From: Caballeronia sp. dw_19
Lineage (GTDB): Bacteria > Pseudomonadota > Gammaproteobacteria > Burkholderiales > Burkholderiaceae
DNA: 64,000 bases
Assembly (NCBI RefSeq): GCF_018449515.1
Contig: NZ_JAAVUQ010000005.1
Coordinates: forward strand, 1-64,000
Direction: 5' to 3'
Position numbers and translations under genes: made by a program. Below, piece after piece: positions 9,928 through 20,844 of this stretch; the first letter of the stretch is position 1, and every line of letters starts with the position of its first letter. The notes below the pieces were generated by a model. It saw only the letters and a program-made list of their open reading frames with translations. It was not told the origin of the DNA and ran no database searches.

Positions 9928-11133
9928 TCAGTGCAGGACGCGTTCGGCGTGCGGCGCGTCGGCTGTCAGCAAAGCGGCGAACTCGCCTGCCAGGCGACGC
10001 GCTTCGGCATCGGCGGCGAGCACTTCATCGAGCGTGGAGGCACTGCCGTTCGGCAACGCATCCAGCACGCGCTCGACCACTTCCCCGATCGCCATGAAGC
10101 CGATACGGCGAGCAAGGAACGCCTCCACCGCGACCTCGTTGGCCGCGTTGAGCGCCGCGCTCGCGGTGCCGCCGGCTTCCAGCGCCTTCAGCGCGAGCGC
10201 GAGGCAAGGGAAACGTTTCAGGTCAGGCTTCTCGAAGGTGAGCGACGCAATTTGTGCGAGATCAAGTTGAGCGACACCTGAATCCACACGTTCCGGAAAC
10301 GCCAGCGCATAGGCGATCGGCGTGCGCATGTCGGGGTTGCCGAGTTGTGCGAGTACCGAACCGTCCGCGTAAGAAACAAGCGAATGAATCACGCTTTGTG
10401 GATGGATCAGCACTTCGATGCGCGATCCCGGCACGTTGAAAAGCCAATGCGCCTCGATCACTTCGAGACCCTTGTTCATCATCGTGGCGGAATCGACGGA
10501 AATCTTGCGGCCCATCGCCCAGTTCGGATGCTTGCAGGCTTCGTCGGGCGTGACGTGGCGCAGCGTTGACGGCTCGCGGGTGCGGAACGGGCCGCCGGAT
10601 GCCGTCAAAATAATCTTCGATACCCCGCCGTGCAGCGCTATTTCACGCGGCATGCACTGGAACACCGCGTTGTGCTCGCTATCGACCGGGAGGAGCACCG
10701 CGCCATTGTCGTGCACCGCGTCGATGAAAATCTTGCCCGACATGACCAGCGCTTCCTTGTTGGCCAGCAGGATGCGCTTGCCCGCACGGGCGGCAGCCAG
10801 CGTGGGCGCGAGCCCCGCAGCGCCGACAATAGCAGCCACCACCGTGTCGCAGCCGGCGCTCGCCGAGGCGTCCACAAGCGCTTGCGGGCCGTAGCTCACC
10901 TCGGTCTTGCAGCCTTGGGCGCGCAGTGCGGCGGCGACCTTCGCGGCGGTATCGGCGTCACCGACCACCGCCACTTCCGGCTGGAACCGCACACATTGAT
11001 CGACGAGCTTGTCGCCGTTACGATGCGCGCTCAGCGCGTAGACCTTGAAACGGTCCGGGTGCCGCGCCACGACGTCGAGCGTGCTTTCGCCGATCGAGCC
11101 CGTGGAGCCGAGCAGAGTCAGACGTTTTTGCAT
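9928..11133 (-). CDS. dxr: 1-deoxy-D-xylulose-5-phosphate reductoisomerase
   Basis: Second enzyme of the MEP isoprenoid pathway: DXP to MEP with NADPH. 401 aa, usual length. The N-terminal NADPH-binding motif is [13 protein letters not shown] (residues 9-21); catalytic-domain signatures [15 protein letters not shown] (Asp and Glu metal ligands) and [17 protein letters not shown] are present. It supplies IPP/DMAPP to uppS two genes upstream. Confidence 0.98.
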   Translation of the reverse strand: MQKRLTLLGSTGSIGESTLDVVARHPDRFKVYALSAHRNGDKLVDQCVRFQPEVAVVGDADTAAKVAAALRAQGCKTEVSYGPQALVDASASAGCDTVVAAIVGAAGLAPTLAAARAGKRILLANKEALVMSGKIFIDAVHDNGAVLLPVDSEHNAVFQCMPREIALHGGVSKIILTASGGPFRTREPSTLRHVTPDEACKHPNWAMGRKISVDSATMMNKGLEVIEAHWLFNVPGSRIEVLIHPQSVIHSLVSYADGSVLAQLGNPDMRTPIAYALAFPERVDSGVAQLDLAQIASLTFEKPDLKRFPCLALALKALEAGGTASAALNAANEVAVEAFLARRIGFMAIGEVVERVLDALPNGSASTLDEVLAADAEARRLAGEFAALLTADAPHAERVLH

Positions 11134-11151
11134 AAATCCTTCTTTAGCCGA

Positions 11152-11985
11152 TTAGCCGATTGACTGGGCAACAGGACCGAGCAACAGGAGTGCGATCGGC
11201 AATACAGGCAACAATGCGTCGATCCGGTCAAGGACGCCACCGTGCCCGGGCAGCAATCCGCTCGAATCCTTGACGCCCGCCTGGCGTTTCAGCAGAGACT
11301 CGAACAGGTCGCCAATTACGCTGAATACGGTCAGCACCGTCAACGAGAGGAGCGCCCCGGCCCAGCCGAGATGCGCCACCAGCGCCGAAAAAAGTGTCGG
11401 CGCAAAAACCAGCGTGGCCGCGCCCGCCGAACCTACGATCATCACCGCCAGCCAGCCACCCAACGCGCCTTCGCGGGTTTTGCCGGGGCTGATGGACGGT
11501 GCAAGTTTATGCCGGCCGAACGCTTTTCCGGCGAAGTATGCGCCAATGTCGGCCAGCCATACGACTAGGAGAAGCGATAGCACGAACGCCACCCCGACCG
11601 TACGGGCTGCAACCAGCGCGTGCCAGCAGGCCACGAACGTCACAATGCCGGCGAACAGCAGGAAGACGCGCCACGCGCCGTCGGCAAGAGCGGGCTTGCG
11701 CGCAAGTGCGAACGGGCCGGCCAGCACCCAGAATATGGCCGCCATCTGATACAGCGGTTTGTAACCCAGCCCGAGTCGCGTACTGGCGATCAGCGCCATG
11801 CCGGCAATCACCGCGTACACCACCGGCGACCCTCCGGTCAGCTTGAGCAGCCGCCCCCACTCCCAGGCGGCGAAGATGACCACAACCGCGATCAATGCCG
11901 CGAAAACGCCCACCGGCGCGAACAACGTGATTGGCAGAAGCACTGCCAGCAGGACGATTGCCGTGATGACACGGGTCTTTAGCAT
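11152..11985 (-). CDS. cdsA: Phosphatidate cytidylyltransferase
   Basis: Inner-membrane enzyme making CDP-diacylglycerol from phosphatidate and CTP, the branch point of phospholipid synthesis. 277 aa, with about seven to eight hydrophobic segments and the CdsA signature [20 protein letters not shown] followed by [11 protein letters not shown] near the C-terminus. Its start overlaps the uppS stop by 7 bp. The order uppS-cdsA-dxr is conserved. Confidence 0.97.
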   Translation of the reverse strand: MLKTRVITAIVLLAVLLPITLFAPVGVFAALIAVVVIFAAWEWGRLLKLTGGSPVVYAVIAGMALIASTRLGLGYKPLYQMAAIFWVLAGPFALARKPALADGAWRVFLLFAGIVTFVACWHALVAARTVGVAFVLSLLLVVWLADIGAYFAGKAFGRHKLAPSISPGKTREGALGGWLAVMIVGSAGAATLVFAPTLFSALVAHLGWAGALLSLTVLTVFSVIGDLFESLLKRQAGVKDSSGLLPGHGGVLDRIDALLPVLPIALLLLGPVAQSIG

Positions 11986-12761
11986 GAAAGGGTGTCGGCC
12001 TTCTGCGATTGCGGTTCGAGTTGCGCACTGGTCCGCCCGAACCGCCGTTCGCGCTCAGCATACGATTCGATCGCGCGAGCCAGTGCTTCGGCGTCGAAAT
12101 CGGGCCAGTAGGTATCGGTGAAATAGAGTTCTGTGTACGCCATCTGCCACAGCAGGAAATTGCTGATGCGCTGCTCCCCGCCCGTCCGGATGAACAGGTC
12201 CGGCTCCGGCGCATAGGCCATGGCCAGGTGCTGCTCGAACGCCGCTTCGTCGACCGGAACAACGCGGCCTTCCAGAACCGACTGCTCCGCCAGCTTTTTC
12301 GCCGCCTGCATGACGTCCCAGCGGCCGCCGTAATTTGCCGCGATGGTCAGTGTCAGGCGCGTATTGCGCGCCGTCTTGGTTTCGGCGCGCTGGATCAGCG
12401 CACGGATGCGCTCGTCGAACATGGAGGTGTCGCCGACCACGCGCAAACGGATGCCGTTCGCGTGCAGCTTGCCGACTTCCCGCTCCAGCGCCGTCACGAA
12501 CAGGCGCATGAGGAACGAGACTTCGTCAGTCGGACGACGCCAGTTTTCGGAACTGAAAGCGAACAGCGTCACGAATTCGACGCCCTGGCGCGCACAGCTT
12601 TCGACCGTTGCCCGCACGGCGTCAACGCCGCGCGTGTGGCCGGCCACGCGCGGCAGGCGCCGCTGCGTCGCCCAACGGCCGTTGCCGTCCATGATGATCG
12701 CGATATGACGCGGGACAGCCGCGACATCGGGTACGCGAACGGTAGAGCTGGTATAGGTCAT
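11979..12761 (-). CDS. uppS: Undecaprenyl diphosphate synthase (cis-prenyltransferase)
   Basis: Makes the C55 isoprenoid carrier for peptidoglycan and O-antigen by successive cis additions of IPP to FPP. 260 aa from ATG 12761. The family signature [13 protein letters not shown] is at residues 19-31, with catalytic Asp25; [11 protein letters not shown] and [20 protein letters not shown] are the other conserved blocks. I preferred the ATG at 12761 ([12 protein letters not shown]...) to the open upstream start at 12809. Overlaps cdsA by 7 bp. Confidence 0.97.
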   Translation of the reverse strand: MTYTSSTVRVPDVAAVPRHIAIIMDGNGRWATQRRLPRVAGHTRGVDAVRATVESCARQGVEFVTLFAFSSENWRRPTDEVSFLMRLFVTALEREVGKLHANGIRLRVVGDTSMFDERIRALIQRAETKTARNTRLTLTIAANYGGRWDVMQAAKKLAEQSVLEGRVVPVDEAAFEQHLAMAYAPEPDLFIRTGGEQRISNFLLWQMAYTELYFTDTYWPDFDAEALARAIESYAERERRFGRTSAQLEPQSQKADTLSC

Positions 12762-12825
12762 GGCCGCTGAATCTAAGTATCGACAGAGTGACGCGCCGGC
12801 ACGACGCAAGAGACCGGAAACGGCC

Positions 12826-13386
12826 TCAAACCGTCATGATTTCGGCTTCTTTCGACACAACCAGCTTGTCGATTTCCGCGACGTTTTTATCGGTGAGCTT
12901 CTGGACGTCATCGCTTGCACGACGTTCGTCGTCCTCGGAGATTTCCTTGTCCTTCACGAGTTTCTTGAGTTGCTCGTTGGCGTCGCGACGCAGATTGCGC
13001 ACGGCAATCTTGGCGTTTTCGCCTTCGCTTTTTACAACCTTCACGAGCTCGCGGCGGCGTTCTTCGGTCAGCGCGGGCATTGGGACGCGGATCTGATCGC
13101 CCTGGTTGGAGGGGTTCAGGCCCAGATCCGAATCACGAATCGCCTTTTCCACCACCGGCACCATCTTCTTTTCCCACGCCTGCACGCCAATTGTCCGGGC
13201 GTCGATCAGCGTCATGTTCGCTACTTGCGAAATGGGTACGCTCGAGCCGTAGTAATCCACCTGGATATGGTCCAGCAAGCCCGTGTGGGCGCGGCCCGTA
13301 CGGATCTTTGCGAGATCGTTCTTGAACGCTTCGATCGATTTTTGCATCTTCTGATCGACGCTCTTCCTAATGTCAGCCAAACTCAT
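12826..13386 (-). CDS. frr: Ribosome recycling factor
   Basis: Splits the post-termination ribosome together with EF-G. 186 aa, the family norm. It begins [20 protein letters not shown] and contains the diagnostic [20 protein letters not shown] block and [16 protein letters not shown]. It follows pyrH by about 95 bp and precedes uppS by 64 bp, as in most proteobacteria. Confidence 0.98.
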   Translation of the reverse strand: MSLADIRKSVDQKMQKSIEAFKNDLAKIRTGRAHTGLLDHIQVDYYGSSVPISQVANMTLIDARTIGVQAWEKKMVPVVEKAIRDSDLGLNPSNQGDQIRVPMPALTEERRRELVKVVKSEGENAKIAVRNLRRDANEQLKKLVKDKEISEDDERRASDDVQKLTDKNVAEIDKLVVSKEAEIMTV

Positions 13387-13481
13387 GTGAGCCTCCGTAC
13401 TTTTATTGCATGCAGTGCTGGCGGTGGCGGCGCGGTTCCTTGGGAGCGCACCCGCCCTTGCCCTTTTGTCACCGCGAGAGT

Positions 13482-14195
13482 TTACACGTGGACGAGCGTA
13501 CCTTCGTCGTCGCCTTGAACGATGCGCTTGAGCGCGCCCGGCTTATTGATCGCAAACACGCGAATAGGCAGCTTCTGGTCGCGGCACAGCGCAAACGCCG
13601 TCGCGTCCATGACCTGCAGATTCTTGCCGATCGCTTCGTCGAAACTGATCGTGCTGTAGCGGGTGGCGGTCGGGTCTTTCTTGGGATCGGCGGAATATAC
13701 ACCGTCCACTTTCGTCGCTTTCAACACGACTTCCGCACCAATCTCCGAACCGCGCAGCGCAGCGGCGGTATCGGTGGTGAAAAACGGGTTGCCCGTACCC
13801 GCCGCGAAAATGACCACTTTGCCTTCTTCGAGCTGGCGAATGGCGCGCGGGCGGATGTACGGCTCGACCACCTGGTCCATGCGCAGCGCGGATTGCACGC
13901 GCGCCTCGATACCGGCGTGGCGCATGGCGTCCTGCAACGCGAGCGCGTTCATCATGGTCGCGAGCATGCCCATGTAGTCGGCCGTTGCACGGTCCATGCC
14001 GGCCGCACCGCCCGCCACGCCGCGAAAAATATTACCGCCGCCGATAACAACCGCGAGTTGCGTACCCATGCGCACCACTTCCGCAACGTCTGCCACCATC
14101 CTTTCGATTGTCGCGCGATTGATGCCAAAGGCATCGTCGCCCATTAGTGCTTCGCCGGAGAGTTTGAGGAGTACGCGTTTGTAGGCTGTGGGCAT
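13482..14195 (-). CDS. pyrH: Uridylate kinase (UMP kinase)
   Basis: Hexameric bacterial UMP kinase of the amino-acid-kinase fold, making UDP from UMP. 237 aa. The N-terminal phosphate-binding block [15 protein letters not shown] and the GGGNIFRG and [19 protein letters not shown] motifs are clear. It begins a probable unit pyrH-frr-uppS, separated from tsf by a 377-bp gap. Confidence 0.98.
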   Translation of the reverse strand: MPTAYKRVLLKLSGEALMGDDAFGINRATIERMVADVAEVVRMGTQLAVVIGGGNIFRGVAGGAAGMDRATADYMGMLATMMNALALQDAMRHAGIEARVQSALRMDQVVEPYIRPRAIRQLEEGKVVIFAAGTGNPFFTTDTAAALRGSEIGAEVVLKATKVDGVYSADPKKDPTATRYSTISFDEAIGKNLQVMDATAFALCRDQKLPIRVFAINKPGALKRIVQGDDEGTLVHV

Positions 14196-14572
14196 ATGAG
14201 GGTTCCGATCGCGCCGAGAGGGAGTGCAACAACGTAGAACTGTAGGGGTGAAACGATATTTCCGGCAAGCATCCCATATTGGACAAGCCGCGGCGGCGCA
14301 ACGGATTCACCCGGGGGTTAACCTGAATCAACCCCGGTTTGCCCGTCCAGCGCGGTCTTGACCGCCATGAGGGCGCGAGACGGACGTTCCGCGTTGGGGA
14401 ACGCCCGCCTCACATTTAGCTGCATTTAGCTGCTTTTCACTGCATTTTTGACTCGGAGGCCAGTGCGTCTGCGTCGAGCGGCCCGGTTGAACGGGCCGGC
14501 TGATGCTGCGCCGACTGCGCGCGCGACTTCTGTATCTAGCCAGCCGCGCAGTCCTGACCGCCGTTTGACGCT
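14196..14572. other. 377-bp tsf-pyrH spacer without a gene
   Basis: No convincing reading frame. It holds a 10-bp direct tandem repeat (catttagctg at 14413-14422 and 14423-14432, with two degenerate copies after it) and a GC-rich hairpin (cggcccg at 14479-14485 with cgggccg at 14492-14498) that could end tsf transcription although no T-run follows. A promoter for pyrH is expected here, but I cannot place it with confidence. Confidence 0.5.
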
Positions 14573-15454
14573 TTAGCCTTGCTTGGCGGCGGCAACTTGT
14601 GCGGCCACTTCGGCAGCGAAGTCATCCGACCGCTTTTCGATGCCTTCGCCGACCACGAACAGCGCAAACTTCTGCACCGACGCGCCTGCCGCCTTCAACA
14701 TCTGTTCGATCGTCTGCTTGTCGTTCTTAACGAACGTCTGGTTCAGCAACGAAACTTCCTTCAGGTACTTCTGGACGCTGCCGTCGACCATCTTGGCGAC
14801 GATCTCAGCCGGCTTGCCCGATTCCGCGGCCTTTTGCTCGGCGATGCTGCGTTCCTTCGCGATCAGTTCCGCCGGAACGTCGTCCGACGACAGCGAGACC
14901 GGCTTCATGGCAGCGATGTGCATGGCAACGTCCTTGCCGACCTGCTCGTCCGCGCCCGTGAACTCGACCAGCACGCCGATGCGCGTGCCGTGGAGATACG
15001 AAGCCAGCTTGTTGGCGGATTCAAAACGCACGAAACGGCGAATCGACACGTTTTCACCGATCTTGCCGACCAGCGCGAGACGCACGGCGTCGACCGTCGA
15101 GCTTTCCAGCGGCAGCGCGCCGAGGGCGGCGACATCGGCCGGGTTGCTCTTCGCCACGATCTCGGCGACGGTTTTGCCGAATGCCAGGAAGTCGTCGTTC
15201 TTGCCGACGAAGTCGGTTTCGCAATTCAGTTCAACGAGCGAGCCCACGCCGCCGTCGATGTGCGCCGTGATGATGCCTTCAGCCGTCACCCGCGACGCAG
15301 CCTTGCTCGCCTTGTTGCCCAGCTTCACGCGCAGCAGCTCTTCAGCGCGCTCCATGTCGCCTTCGGCTTCCGTCAGCGCCTTCTTGCATTCCATCATGGG
15401 CGCGTCGGTCTTTGCGCGCAGTTCTGCCACCATGCTTGCGGTAATTGCCGCCAT
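14573..15454 (-). CDS. tsf: Translation elongation factor Ts
   Basis: Guanine-nucleotide exchange factor that recharges EF-Tu. 293 aa from ATG 15454. The start block [20 protein letters not shown] and the conserved [10 protein letters not shown] motif are present. Two adjacent ATGs occur (15457 and 15454); AAGGAG lies 6 nt before the second, which also matches the family N-terminus. It is downstream of rpsB, across a strong hairpin that probably attenuates read-through. Confidence 0.98.
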   Translation of the reverse strand: MAAITASMVAELRAKTDAPMMECKKALTEAEGDMERAEELLRVKLGNKASKAASRVTAEGIITAHIDGGVGSLVELNCETDFVGKNDDFLAFGKTVAEIVAKSNPADVAALGALPLESSTVDAVRLALVGKIGENVSIRRFVRFESANKLASYLHGTRIGVLVEFTGADEQVGKDVAMHIAAMKPVSLSSDDVPAELIAKERSIAEQKAAESGKPAEIVAKMVDGSVQKYLKEVSLLNQTFVKNDKQTIEQMLKAAGASVQKFALFVVGEGIEKRSDDFAAEVAAQVAAAKQG

Positions 15455-15657
15455 CATTTGCTCCTTGAGTCTGTGCCGTGCTTTCACACGTTCGCACTAT
15501 TGACACGCGCCGCCGGCGAGAAATGCCCGCGGCCAGAATGGGGGTGCTGCCTGATACTTCGATAACTTCGATACTTCACAGATACTTCACGACTGTTTCG
15601 CGCCCTGCTGCCCACGAATAGTGCCGTTGTTACTTTACGTTGCAGTAGCTGCCGGTT

Positions 15658-15692
15658 AAAAAAAGGGGGCCTTTCGCAAAGCCCCCTTTTTT
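15658..15692 (-). terminator. Terminator/attenuator between rpsB and tsf
   Basis: Perfect stem aaaagggggc / gccccctttt (15661-15670 and 15681-15690) with a 10-base loop, flanked by A-runs and T-runs on both sides, so it can act as an intrinsic terminator on the minus strand (and on the plus strand). Placed between rpsB and tsf it would lower, rather than abolish, tsf transcription. Confidence 0.85.
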
Positions 15693-15727
15693 GCCGAAAC
15701 CATCATGCCGGCGTCTTCTGCAGAGAC

Positions 15728-16480
15728 TTACGCTTCTGCGTTGACTTCCACGAACTCGTCGCCTTCGCCGCTGCGAACTGCCTGAACCACTTCGTTCACC
15801 GCGCTCGAACGGCCTTCCAGGATCGCGTCGGCCACGCCCTTCGTGTACAACATGACTGCCTTGCTGGCGTCGTCGTTACCCGGGATCACGTAGTCGATGC
15901 CTTCCGGCGAGTGGTTCGTATCAACCACGGCAATAACCGGAATGCCCAGCTTCTTGGCTTCAGTCACGGCAATCTTGTGGTAACCAACGTCAACCACGAA
16001 AATTGCGTCCGGAATGCCGCCCATGTCCTTCACGCCGCCAATCGACTTGATCAGCTTGGCCATTTCACGTTCAAACAGGAGCGCTTCCTTCTTGCTCATG
16101 CGTTCCGTTTCACCGGCTTCCAGCGCTGCTTCCATGTCCTTCAGGCGCTTGATCGATACTTTCAGCGTCTTGAAGTTGGTCAGCATGCCGCCGAGCCAGC
16201 GCGCGTTCACGAAAGGCATACCAGCGCGTTGCGCTTCTTCCGCCACCGTGTCACGCGATTGGCGCTTCGTGCCAACGAACAAAATCGTGCCGCGATTCGC
16301 TGCCAATTGACGCACGTACTTCAGCGCGTCGTTGTACATCGGCAGCGTTTTTTCGAGGTTGATAATGTGAATCTTGTTGCGATGACCGAAAATGAACGGA
16401 GCCATTTTCGGGTTCCAGAAGCGAGTTTGGTGACCGAAGTGGACACCGGCTTCCAGCATTTCACGCATTGTTACTGCCAT
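15728..16480 (-). CDS. rpsB: 30S ribosomal protein S2
   Basis: Small-subunit ribosomal protein, 250 aa. Hallmark blocks are [40 protein letters not shown] and [19 protein letters not shown]. The C-terminus is acidic ([14 protein letters not shown]). A GGAGA ribosome site precedes the ATG. The transcript probably starts about 210 nt upstream, giving a structured leader. Confidence 0.99.
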   Translation of the reverse strand: MAVTMREMLEAGVHFGHQTRFWNPKMAPFIFGHRNKIHIINLEKTLPMYNDALKYVRQLAANRGTILFVGTKRQSRDTVAEEAQRAGMPFVNARWLGGMLTNFKTLKVSIKRLKDMEAALEAGETERMSKKEALLFEREMAKLIKSIGGVKDMGGIPDAIFVVDVGYHKIAVTEAKKLGIPVIAVVDTNHSPEGIDYVIPGNDDASKAVMLYTKGVADAILEGRSSAVNEVVQAVRSGEGDEFVEVNAEA

Positions 16481-16507
16481 GAGAGTTCTCCGCGAGGGTT
16501 AGGTCTT

Positions 16508-16581
16508 AAGCCGGCTGCCGCATCGGGCGCCCCGTGTTTCTTAGCTTTTCGGGGCGCCGGACACCCTGGGTGCGCCGGCTT
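16508..16581 (-). promoter_or_regulatory. Structured rpsB leader: possible S2 autoregulatory RNA
   Basis: An outer pair of arms (16508-16515 with 16574-16581, aagccggc / gccggctt) encloses two hairpins: one at 16526-16534 with 16550-16558 (nine perfect pairs) and a short one around 16562-16572 (caccctgggtg). This is the layout of a three-way junction. It ends 27 nt before the rpsB start. Control of rpsB by S2 through its leader is established in E. coli; the role here is inference. Confidence 0.5.
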
Positions 16582-16697
16582 GCGATTCAAGTCCACTCTT
16601 CCCCGCACCTTCTCTCCATGTGTTTTTCAGAAAACATAATTTTCAGAAAAAACGCATTGAGAAGACGATTACAAAGTAGATGCAGACTTAGCCAGCG

Positions 16698-16727
16698 AGT
16701 ATATCACGCTCAAATGGCACGACTCAA
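16698..16727 (-). promoter_or_regulatory. Probable rpsB promoter
   Basis: On the minus strand, TTGAGT (16727-16722), an 18-bp spacer, and TATACT (16703-16698) preceded by TG at the extended -10 position. A start near 16691 gives a leader of about 210 nt before rpsB. Confidence 0.6.
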
Positions 16728-16956
16728 GATGCTCGTTCATCCGGATGCGAGCCCGGGCGGTGTTGCTTGTTGTGCCGCCCAAGCGGCGCGGGCGGGACAA
16801 CAAGCAACAAAACGTCGGCAAAACAATCGCAGAATTCATGTGCCGGCTGCTCTAAAACCGCCGCGCCGGCCCGCACCCGGGTGCGGCGAGCCCTCTAAGG
16901 TGCGATAATGACCGATTGGCGCCAGCCGCCGCTTACACGCATTCTCGATACAAGTC

Positions 16957-17766
16957 ATGTCCATTACGCTGAAAACCGACCACGATATCGCGCAAATGCG
17001 CGTCGCCTGCCGACTTGCCAGCGAAGTGCTCGACTTCATCACGCCTCATATTGTCGCCGGCGTGACGACGGGCGAACTCGATCGGCTTTGCCACGAGTAC
17101 ATGCTGAAAGAACAAGGCACGGTGCCCGCGCCGCTGAACTACCAGCCGCCCGGCTATCCGCCGTACCCGAAAGCCACCTGTATCTCGGTCAACGACGTGA
17201 TTTGCCACGGCATTCCCGGCGACAAGGCGCTGAAAAACGGCGACGCGCTGAATATTGACATCACCGTGATCAAGGAAGGCTATTTCGGCGATACCAGCCG
17301 GATGTTCCTGGTCGGCGAAGGATCGATTCTGGCAAAACGCCTGGTGCAAACCACGTTCGACTGCATGTGGCTCGGAATCGACCAGATCAAGCCGGGCGCG
17401 CATCTGGGCGATATCGGGCACGCCATCCAGAAATATGCTGAAGCGCAAGGCTACAGCGTGGTGCGCGAGTACTGCGGCCACGGCGTGGGCCAGGTTTTTC
17501 ACGAAGATCCGCAAGTGCTGCACTATGGCCGGCCCGGCACGGGCATCGAATTGCAGGCGGGCATGATCTTTACGGTCGAACCCATGATCAATGCTGGCCG
17601 CCGCGATATCCGCACCATGCCCGACCAGTGGACCGTCAAGACGCGCGACCGCAGTCTGTCCGCGCAATGGGAGCATACGGTGCTGGTTACGCCGACAGGC
17701 TATGAAGTGCTGACCGTGTCGGCGGGCACGCAAGCGCCTTCGGAATTGATCGCCGCAGCGGCTTGA
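16957..17766 (+). CDS. map: Type I methionine aminopeptidase
   Basis: Removes the initiator Met from nascent proteins after deformylation (def is also in this window). 269 aa. The five metal ligands can be placed: Asp101 (ALNIDITVI), Asp112 (GYFGDTSRMF), His175 (EYCGHGVGQVFHE), Glu208 (FTVEPM) and Glu239 (QWEHTVLVT). Nearby CHGIPGD holds the conserved substrate-pocket His. Divergent from rpsB, as in many proteobacteria. Confidence 0.98.
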   Translation: MSITLKTDHDIAQMRVACRLASEVLDFITPHIVAGVTTGELDRLCHEYMLKEQGTVPAPLNYQPPGYPPYPKATCISVNDVICHGIPGDKALKNGDALNIDITVIKEGYFGDTSRMFLVGEGSILAKRLVQTTFDCMWLGIDQIKPGAHLGDIGHAIQKYAEAQGYSVVREYCGHGVGQVFHEDPQVLHYGRPGTGIELQAGMIFTVEPMINAGRRDIRTMPDQWTVKTRDRSLSAQWEHTVLVTPTGYEVLTVSAGTQAPSELIAAAA

Positions 17767-18252
17767 AGCGGCTTGACCGAGAACCCGGAGCATGTGGTTC
17801 TACCGTTGACCGGCCGGGTTTTTTTGACGCTGCAGGTTGTGGCCGAGTCGTGCACGTATCGTGTTCCGGCCTATATCAACCGGGGCGAATCTCGCTATTT
17901 GGGTTGTGCTCCGCCCGTCAGGCGCTTTTCGCGCCATGAATTGTTGTCGTTGAGTCGCGCCGGATCTTGAGTTGTGCCCGATCAAGCCAGAGTTATTTCG
18001 CCCGGTTTAAAGACGGCTTAAGCTTGCTGTATAGCGTGGTATAGGAAGCTTACGGCATCTCGCCTTGGTCCGCGTCCAACAACTCGGGCTCGTGGTCAAG
18101 ACTGGTCAGACAGCACCCTGCGTTGCCACGCCGCATCCAGCCCATGTCCGGGGTGCGCACTGACCGCATCGCGCGTGACCTGATTTAAAACCGGCGAACC
18201 GCCTGTTCGCCACGATCAATTTTCATCCACTGACTTGACGACCCGCCTGCCC
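17767..18252. other. 486-bp map-glnD spacer
   Basis: After the map terminator I see no convincing gene. A 7-bp inverted repeat (taagctt 18019-18025, aagctta 18046-18052) brackets two TATA-like boxes (around 18030 and 18041) and could be part of the glnD promoter. Confidence 0.4.
17782..17825 (+). terminator. Intrinsic terminator of map
   Basis: Arms aacccgg (17782-17788) and ccgggtt (17814-17820) followed by T-run 17819-17825. The loop is long (25 nt) and may hold further pairing. Confidence 0.6.
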
Positions 18253-20838
18253 ATGAGCGTACCTGCCGACGCCCCGCCCCAAGCCGATTCGTTGAAAGCC
18301 TCGTACAAGACGGCCAAGGCCGCCCTGCTCGAGCGCTTCCAAAGCGCAACCAACGTCGATGGCCTGATGCATGCCCTCGCGCGCGCCACCGACGAAGCGC
18401 TCCAAGGCGCCTGGGAAGCCTGCGCGATGCCGAAATCGGCGGCGCTGATTGCGGTCGGCGGTTACGGGCGCGGCGAACTTGCGCCCTATTCGGACGTCGA
18501 TATCCTCGTCCTCCTGCCCGATGACGAAACGCCCGACCACACCGCTTCACTGGCCGCGCGTATCGAGCGGCTGATTGGCATGGCGTGGGATCTTGGCCTG
18601 GAGATCGGCAGCAGCGTGCGGTCGGTGACGCAGTGCATAGATGAAGCAAGCAACGACATCACCATCCAGACCTCGCTGCTGGAAGCGCGCCGCATAGTAG
18701 GCAGCGAAACACTGTTCGAAACGTTCGAGGCGCGGTATCGGCAGACGCTCGATCCGCGTGCGTTCTTCCAGGCGAAAGTCCTGGAGATGCGCCAGCGGCA
18801 CGCCAAGTATCAGGACACGCCGTACAGCCTTGAGCCGAATATCAAGGAAAGCCCCGGCGGCCTGCGTGACTTGCAGCTTATTTTATGGATCTCGCGCGCG
18901 GCCGGTTTCGGCAGCAGCTGGCGTGAACTGGATTCGCGCGGGCTGATTACCGAGCGCGAAGCCAGCGAACTGCGCCGCAACGAAGGTTTTCTGAAGACCC
19001 TGCGCGCGCGGCTGCATGTGATTGCCCGGCGGCGCCAGGACATTCTCGTCTTCGACTTGCAGACGGCGCTGGCCGAAAGCCTCGGCTACAAAGCCACATC
19101 GTCCAAGCGCGCGAGCGAACAGCTCATGCGCCGCTACTACTGGGCCGCGAAGGCCGTCACGCAGCTTGCCACCATCCTGATCCAGAACGTGGAAGCGCAA
19201 CTGTTTCCATCGACGAGCGGTATTACCCGCGTGCTCAACGAGCGTTTCGTCGAGAAGCAGGGCATGCTGGAAATTGCCAGCGACGACGTTTTCGAACGCG
19301 AACCCAACGCCATTCTCGAAGCGTTCCTGCTGTACGAACAGACGCGCGGCGTGAAGGGTTTATCCGCCCGAACGCTCCGGGCAATCTATAACGCACGTGA
19401 CCTGATGGGCCGCGACTGGCGGCGGGACCCCGAAAACCGGCGCCTGTTCATGGAGATCCTGAAGCAGCCCGAAGGCATCACACATGCGCTGCGGCTGATG
19501 AACCAGACAAGCGTGCTGGGGCGTTACCTGCTCAACTTCCGGCGCATTGTCGGCCAGATGCAGCATGACCTGTATCACGTCTATACCGTCGATCAGCACA
19601 TCCTGATGGTGTTGCGCAACATCCGGCGCTTCGCGATGGCCGAACACGCGCATGAATACCCGTTCTGCAGCCAGCTGATGGGTAATTTCGAGCGCTCCTG
19701 GGTGCTGTATATTGCGGCACTTTTTCACGATATCGCCAAGGGCCGCGGCGGCGATCACTCCGTGCTCGGCATGGCGGATGCACGGCGTTTTTGCCGTGAA
19801 CACGATGTTGGCGCGGACGACAGCGATCTGGTCGTTTGGCTCGTGGAACAGCATCTGACCATGAGCCAGGTCGCGCAAAAGCAGGACACGAGCGATCCGG
19901 AAGTCATCAAGCAATTTGCATCGATGGTCAAGACCGAGCGCCGGTTGACCGCGCTGTATTTGCTGACCGTCGCCGATATCCGCGGCACCAGCCCCAAGGT
20001 CTGGAACGCGTGGAAAGGCAAGCTGCTCGAGGATTTGTACCGTGCCACGCGCGCCGTGCTCGGCGGCGCCGAACTGCACGCGCACTCGGAACTCAAGTCG
20101 CGCCAGGAAGACGCGCTCGCGTTGCTGCGCCTTGAAACCGTGCCCGAAAACGCGGAAAAAGTGTTGTGGGACAAGCTTGATGTCGGCTATTTCCTGCGCC
20201 ACGACGCCGCCGATATCGCGTGGCAGACCCGCGTGCTTTATAAACACGTGGAGAGCGAAAAGCCGATCGTGCGGGCGCGGCCTTCGCCGATTGGCGCCGC
20301 GCTTCAGGTGCTGGTGTATGTGCAGGACCGGCCCGATTTGTTCGCCGGGATCTGCGCGTATTTCGACAAAAACGGCCTGTCCGTGCTCGATGCACGCGTT
20401 ACAACAACGCGCCACGGCTATGCGCTCGACAATTTTCTGGTCGCGCATCCCGACCATGACGGGCATTATCGCGACATTGCGAATCTCGTCGAACAGCAGT
20501 TGAGTACGCTGCTGACCGCCGAGGGCATTTTGCCGGAACCGTCGAAGGGACGTGTTTCGCGGCTTGTGCGCACTTTTCCGATCACGCCGCGCGTGGATTT
20601 ACGTCCCGACGAACGTGGTCAGTATTACATCCTGTCGGTATCGGCTAACGACCGGCAGGGCCTCCTTTATTCGATCGCGCGGGTTCTGGCCCAGCACCGG
20701 ATCGGCGTCCACGCGGCGCGGATCAATACGCTTGGCGAACGCGTGGAAGACGTGTTCCTGCTCGACGGCAAAACCCTATCCGACAACCGGACGCAGATCC
20801 AGGTCGAAACCGAACTGCTGCGCGCGATCGCAGCCTGA
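18253..20838 (+). CDS. glnD: Bifunctional PII uridylyltransferase/uridylyl-removing enzyme
   Basis: Primary nitrogen sensor: uridylylates PII (GlnB/GlnK) when glutamine is low and removes UMP when it is high. 861 aa from ATG 18253; an in-frame TTG at 18235 would add six residues, and neither has a clear ribosome site. The nucleotidyltransferase motif [17 protein letters not shown] (about residues 69-85) has the two metal Asp residues; the HD domain motif is [14 protein letters not shown]; two C-terminal ACT domains (about 690-765 and 790-861) bind glutamine. It ends 6 bp before the rluB start. Confidence 0.97.
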   Translation: MSVPADAPPQADSLKASYKTAKAALLERFQSATNVDGLMHALARATDEALQGAWEACAMPKSAALIAVGGYGRGELAPYSDVDILVLLPDDETPDHTASLAARIERLIGMAWDLGLEIGSSVRSVTQCIDEASNDITIQTSLLEARRIVGSETLFETFEARYRQTLDPRAFFQAKVLEMRQRHAKYQDTPYSLEPNIKESPGGLRDLQLILWISRAAGFGSSWRELDSRGLITEREASELRRNEGFLKTLRARLHVIARRRQDILVFDLQTALAESLGYKATSSKRASEQLMRRYYWAAKAVTQLATILIQNVEAQLFPSTSGITRVLNERFVEKQGMLEIASDDVFEREPNAILEAFLLYEQTRGVKGLSARTLRAIYNARDLMGRDWRRDPENRRLFMEILKQPEGITHALRLMNQTSVLGRYLLNFRRIVGQMQHDLYHVYTVDQHILMVLRNIRRFAMAEHAHEYPFCSQLMGNFERSWVLYIAALFHDIAKGRGGDHSVLGMADARRFCREHDVGADDSDLVVWLVEQHLTMSQVAQKQDTSDPEVIKQFASMVKTERRLTALYLLTVADIRGTSPKVWNAWKGKLLEDLYRATRAVLGGAELHAHSELKSRQEDALALLRLETVPENAEKVLWDKLDVGYFLRHDAADIAWQTRVLYKHVESEKPIVRARPSPIGAALQVLVYVQDRPDLFAGICAYFDKNGLSVLDARVTTTRHGYALDNFLVAHPDHDGHYRDIANLVEQQLSTLLTAEGILPEPSKGRVSRLVRTFPITPRVDLRPDERGQYYILSVSANDRQGLLYSIARVLAQHRIGVHAARINTLGERVEDVFLLDGKTLSDNRTQIQVETELLRAIAA

Positions 20839-20844
20839 GAATAT

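Larger units (their letters stand above)
16481..16956. other. 476-bp divergent rpsB-map intergenic region
   Basis: Holds the rpsB leader and promoter on the minus side and, for map on the plus strand, a -10-like gataat at 16904-16909, 48 bp before the ATG. I see no credible protein gene; frames open here have atypical composition and no ribosome site. Confidence 0.6.

Noticed and set aside
17773-17970. 65-residue frame after map
   Set aside because: It starts inside the map terminator and lacks a ribosome site and any known motif.
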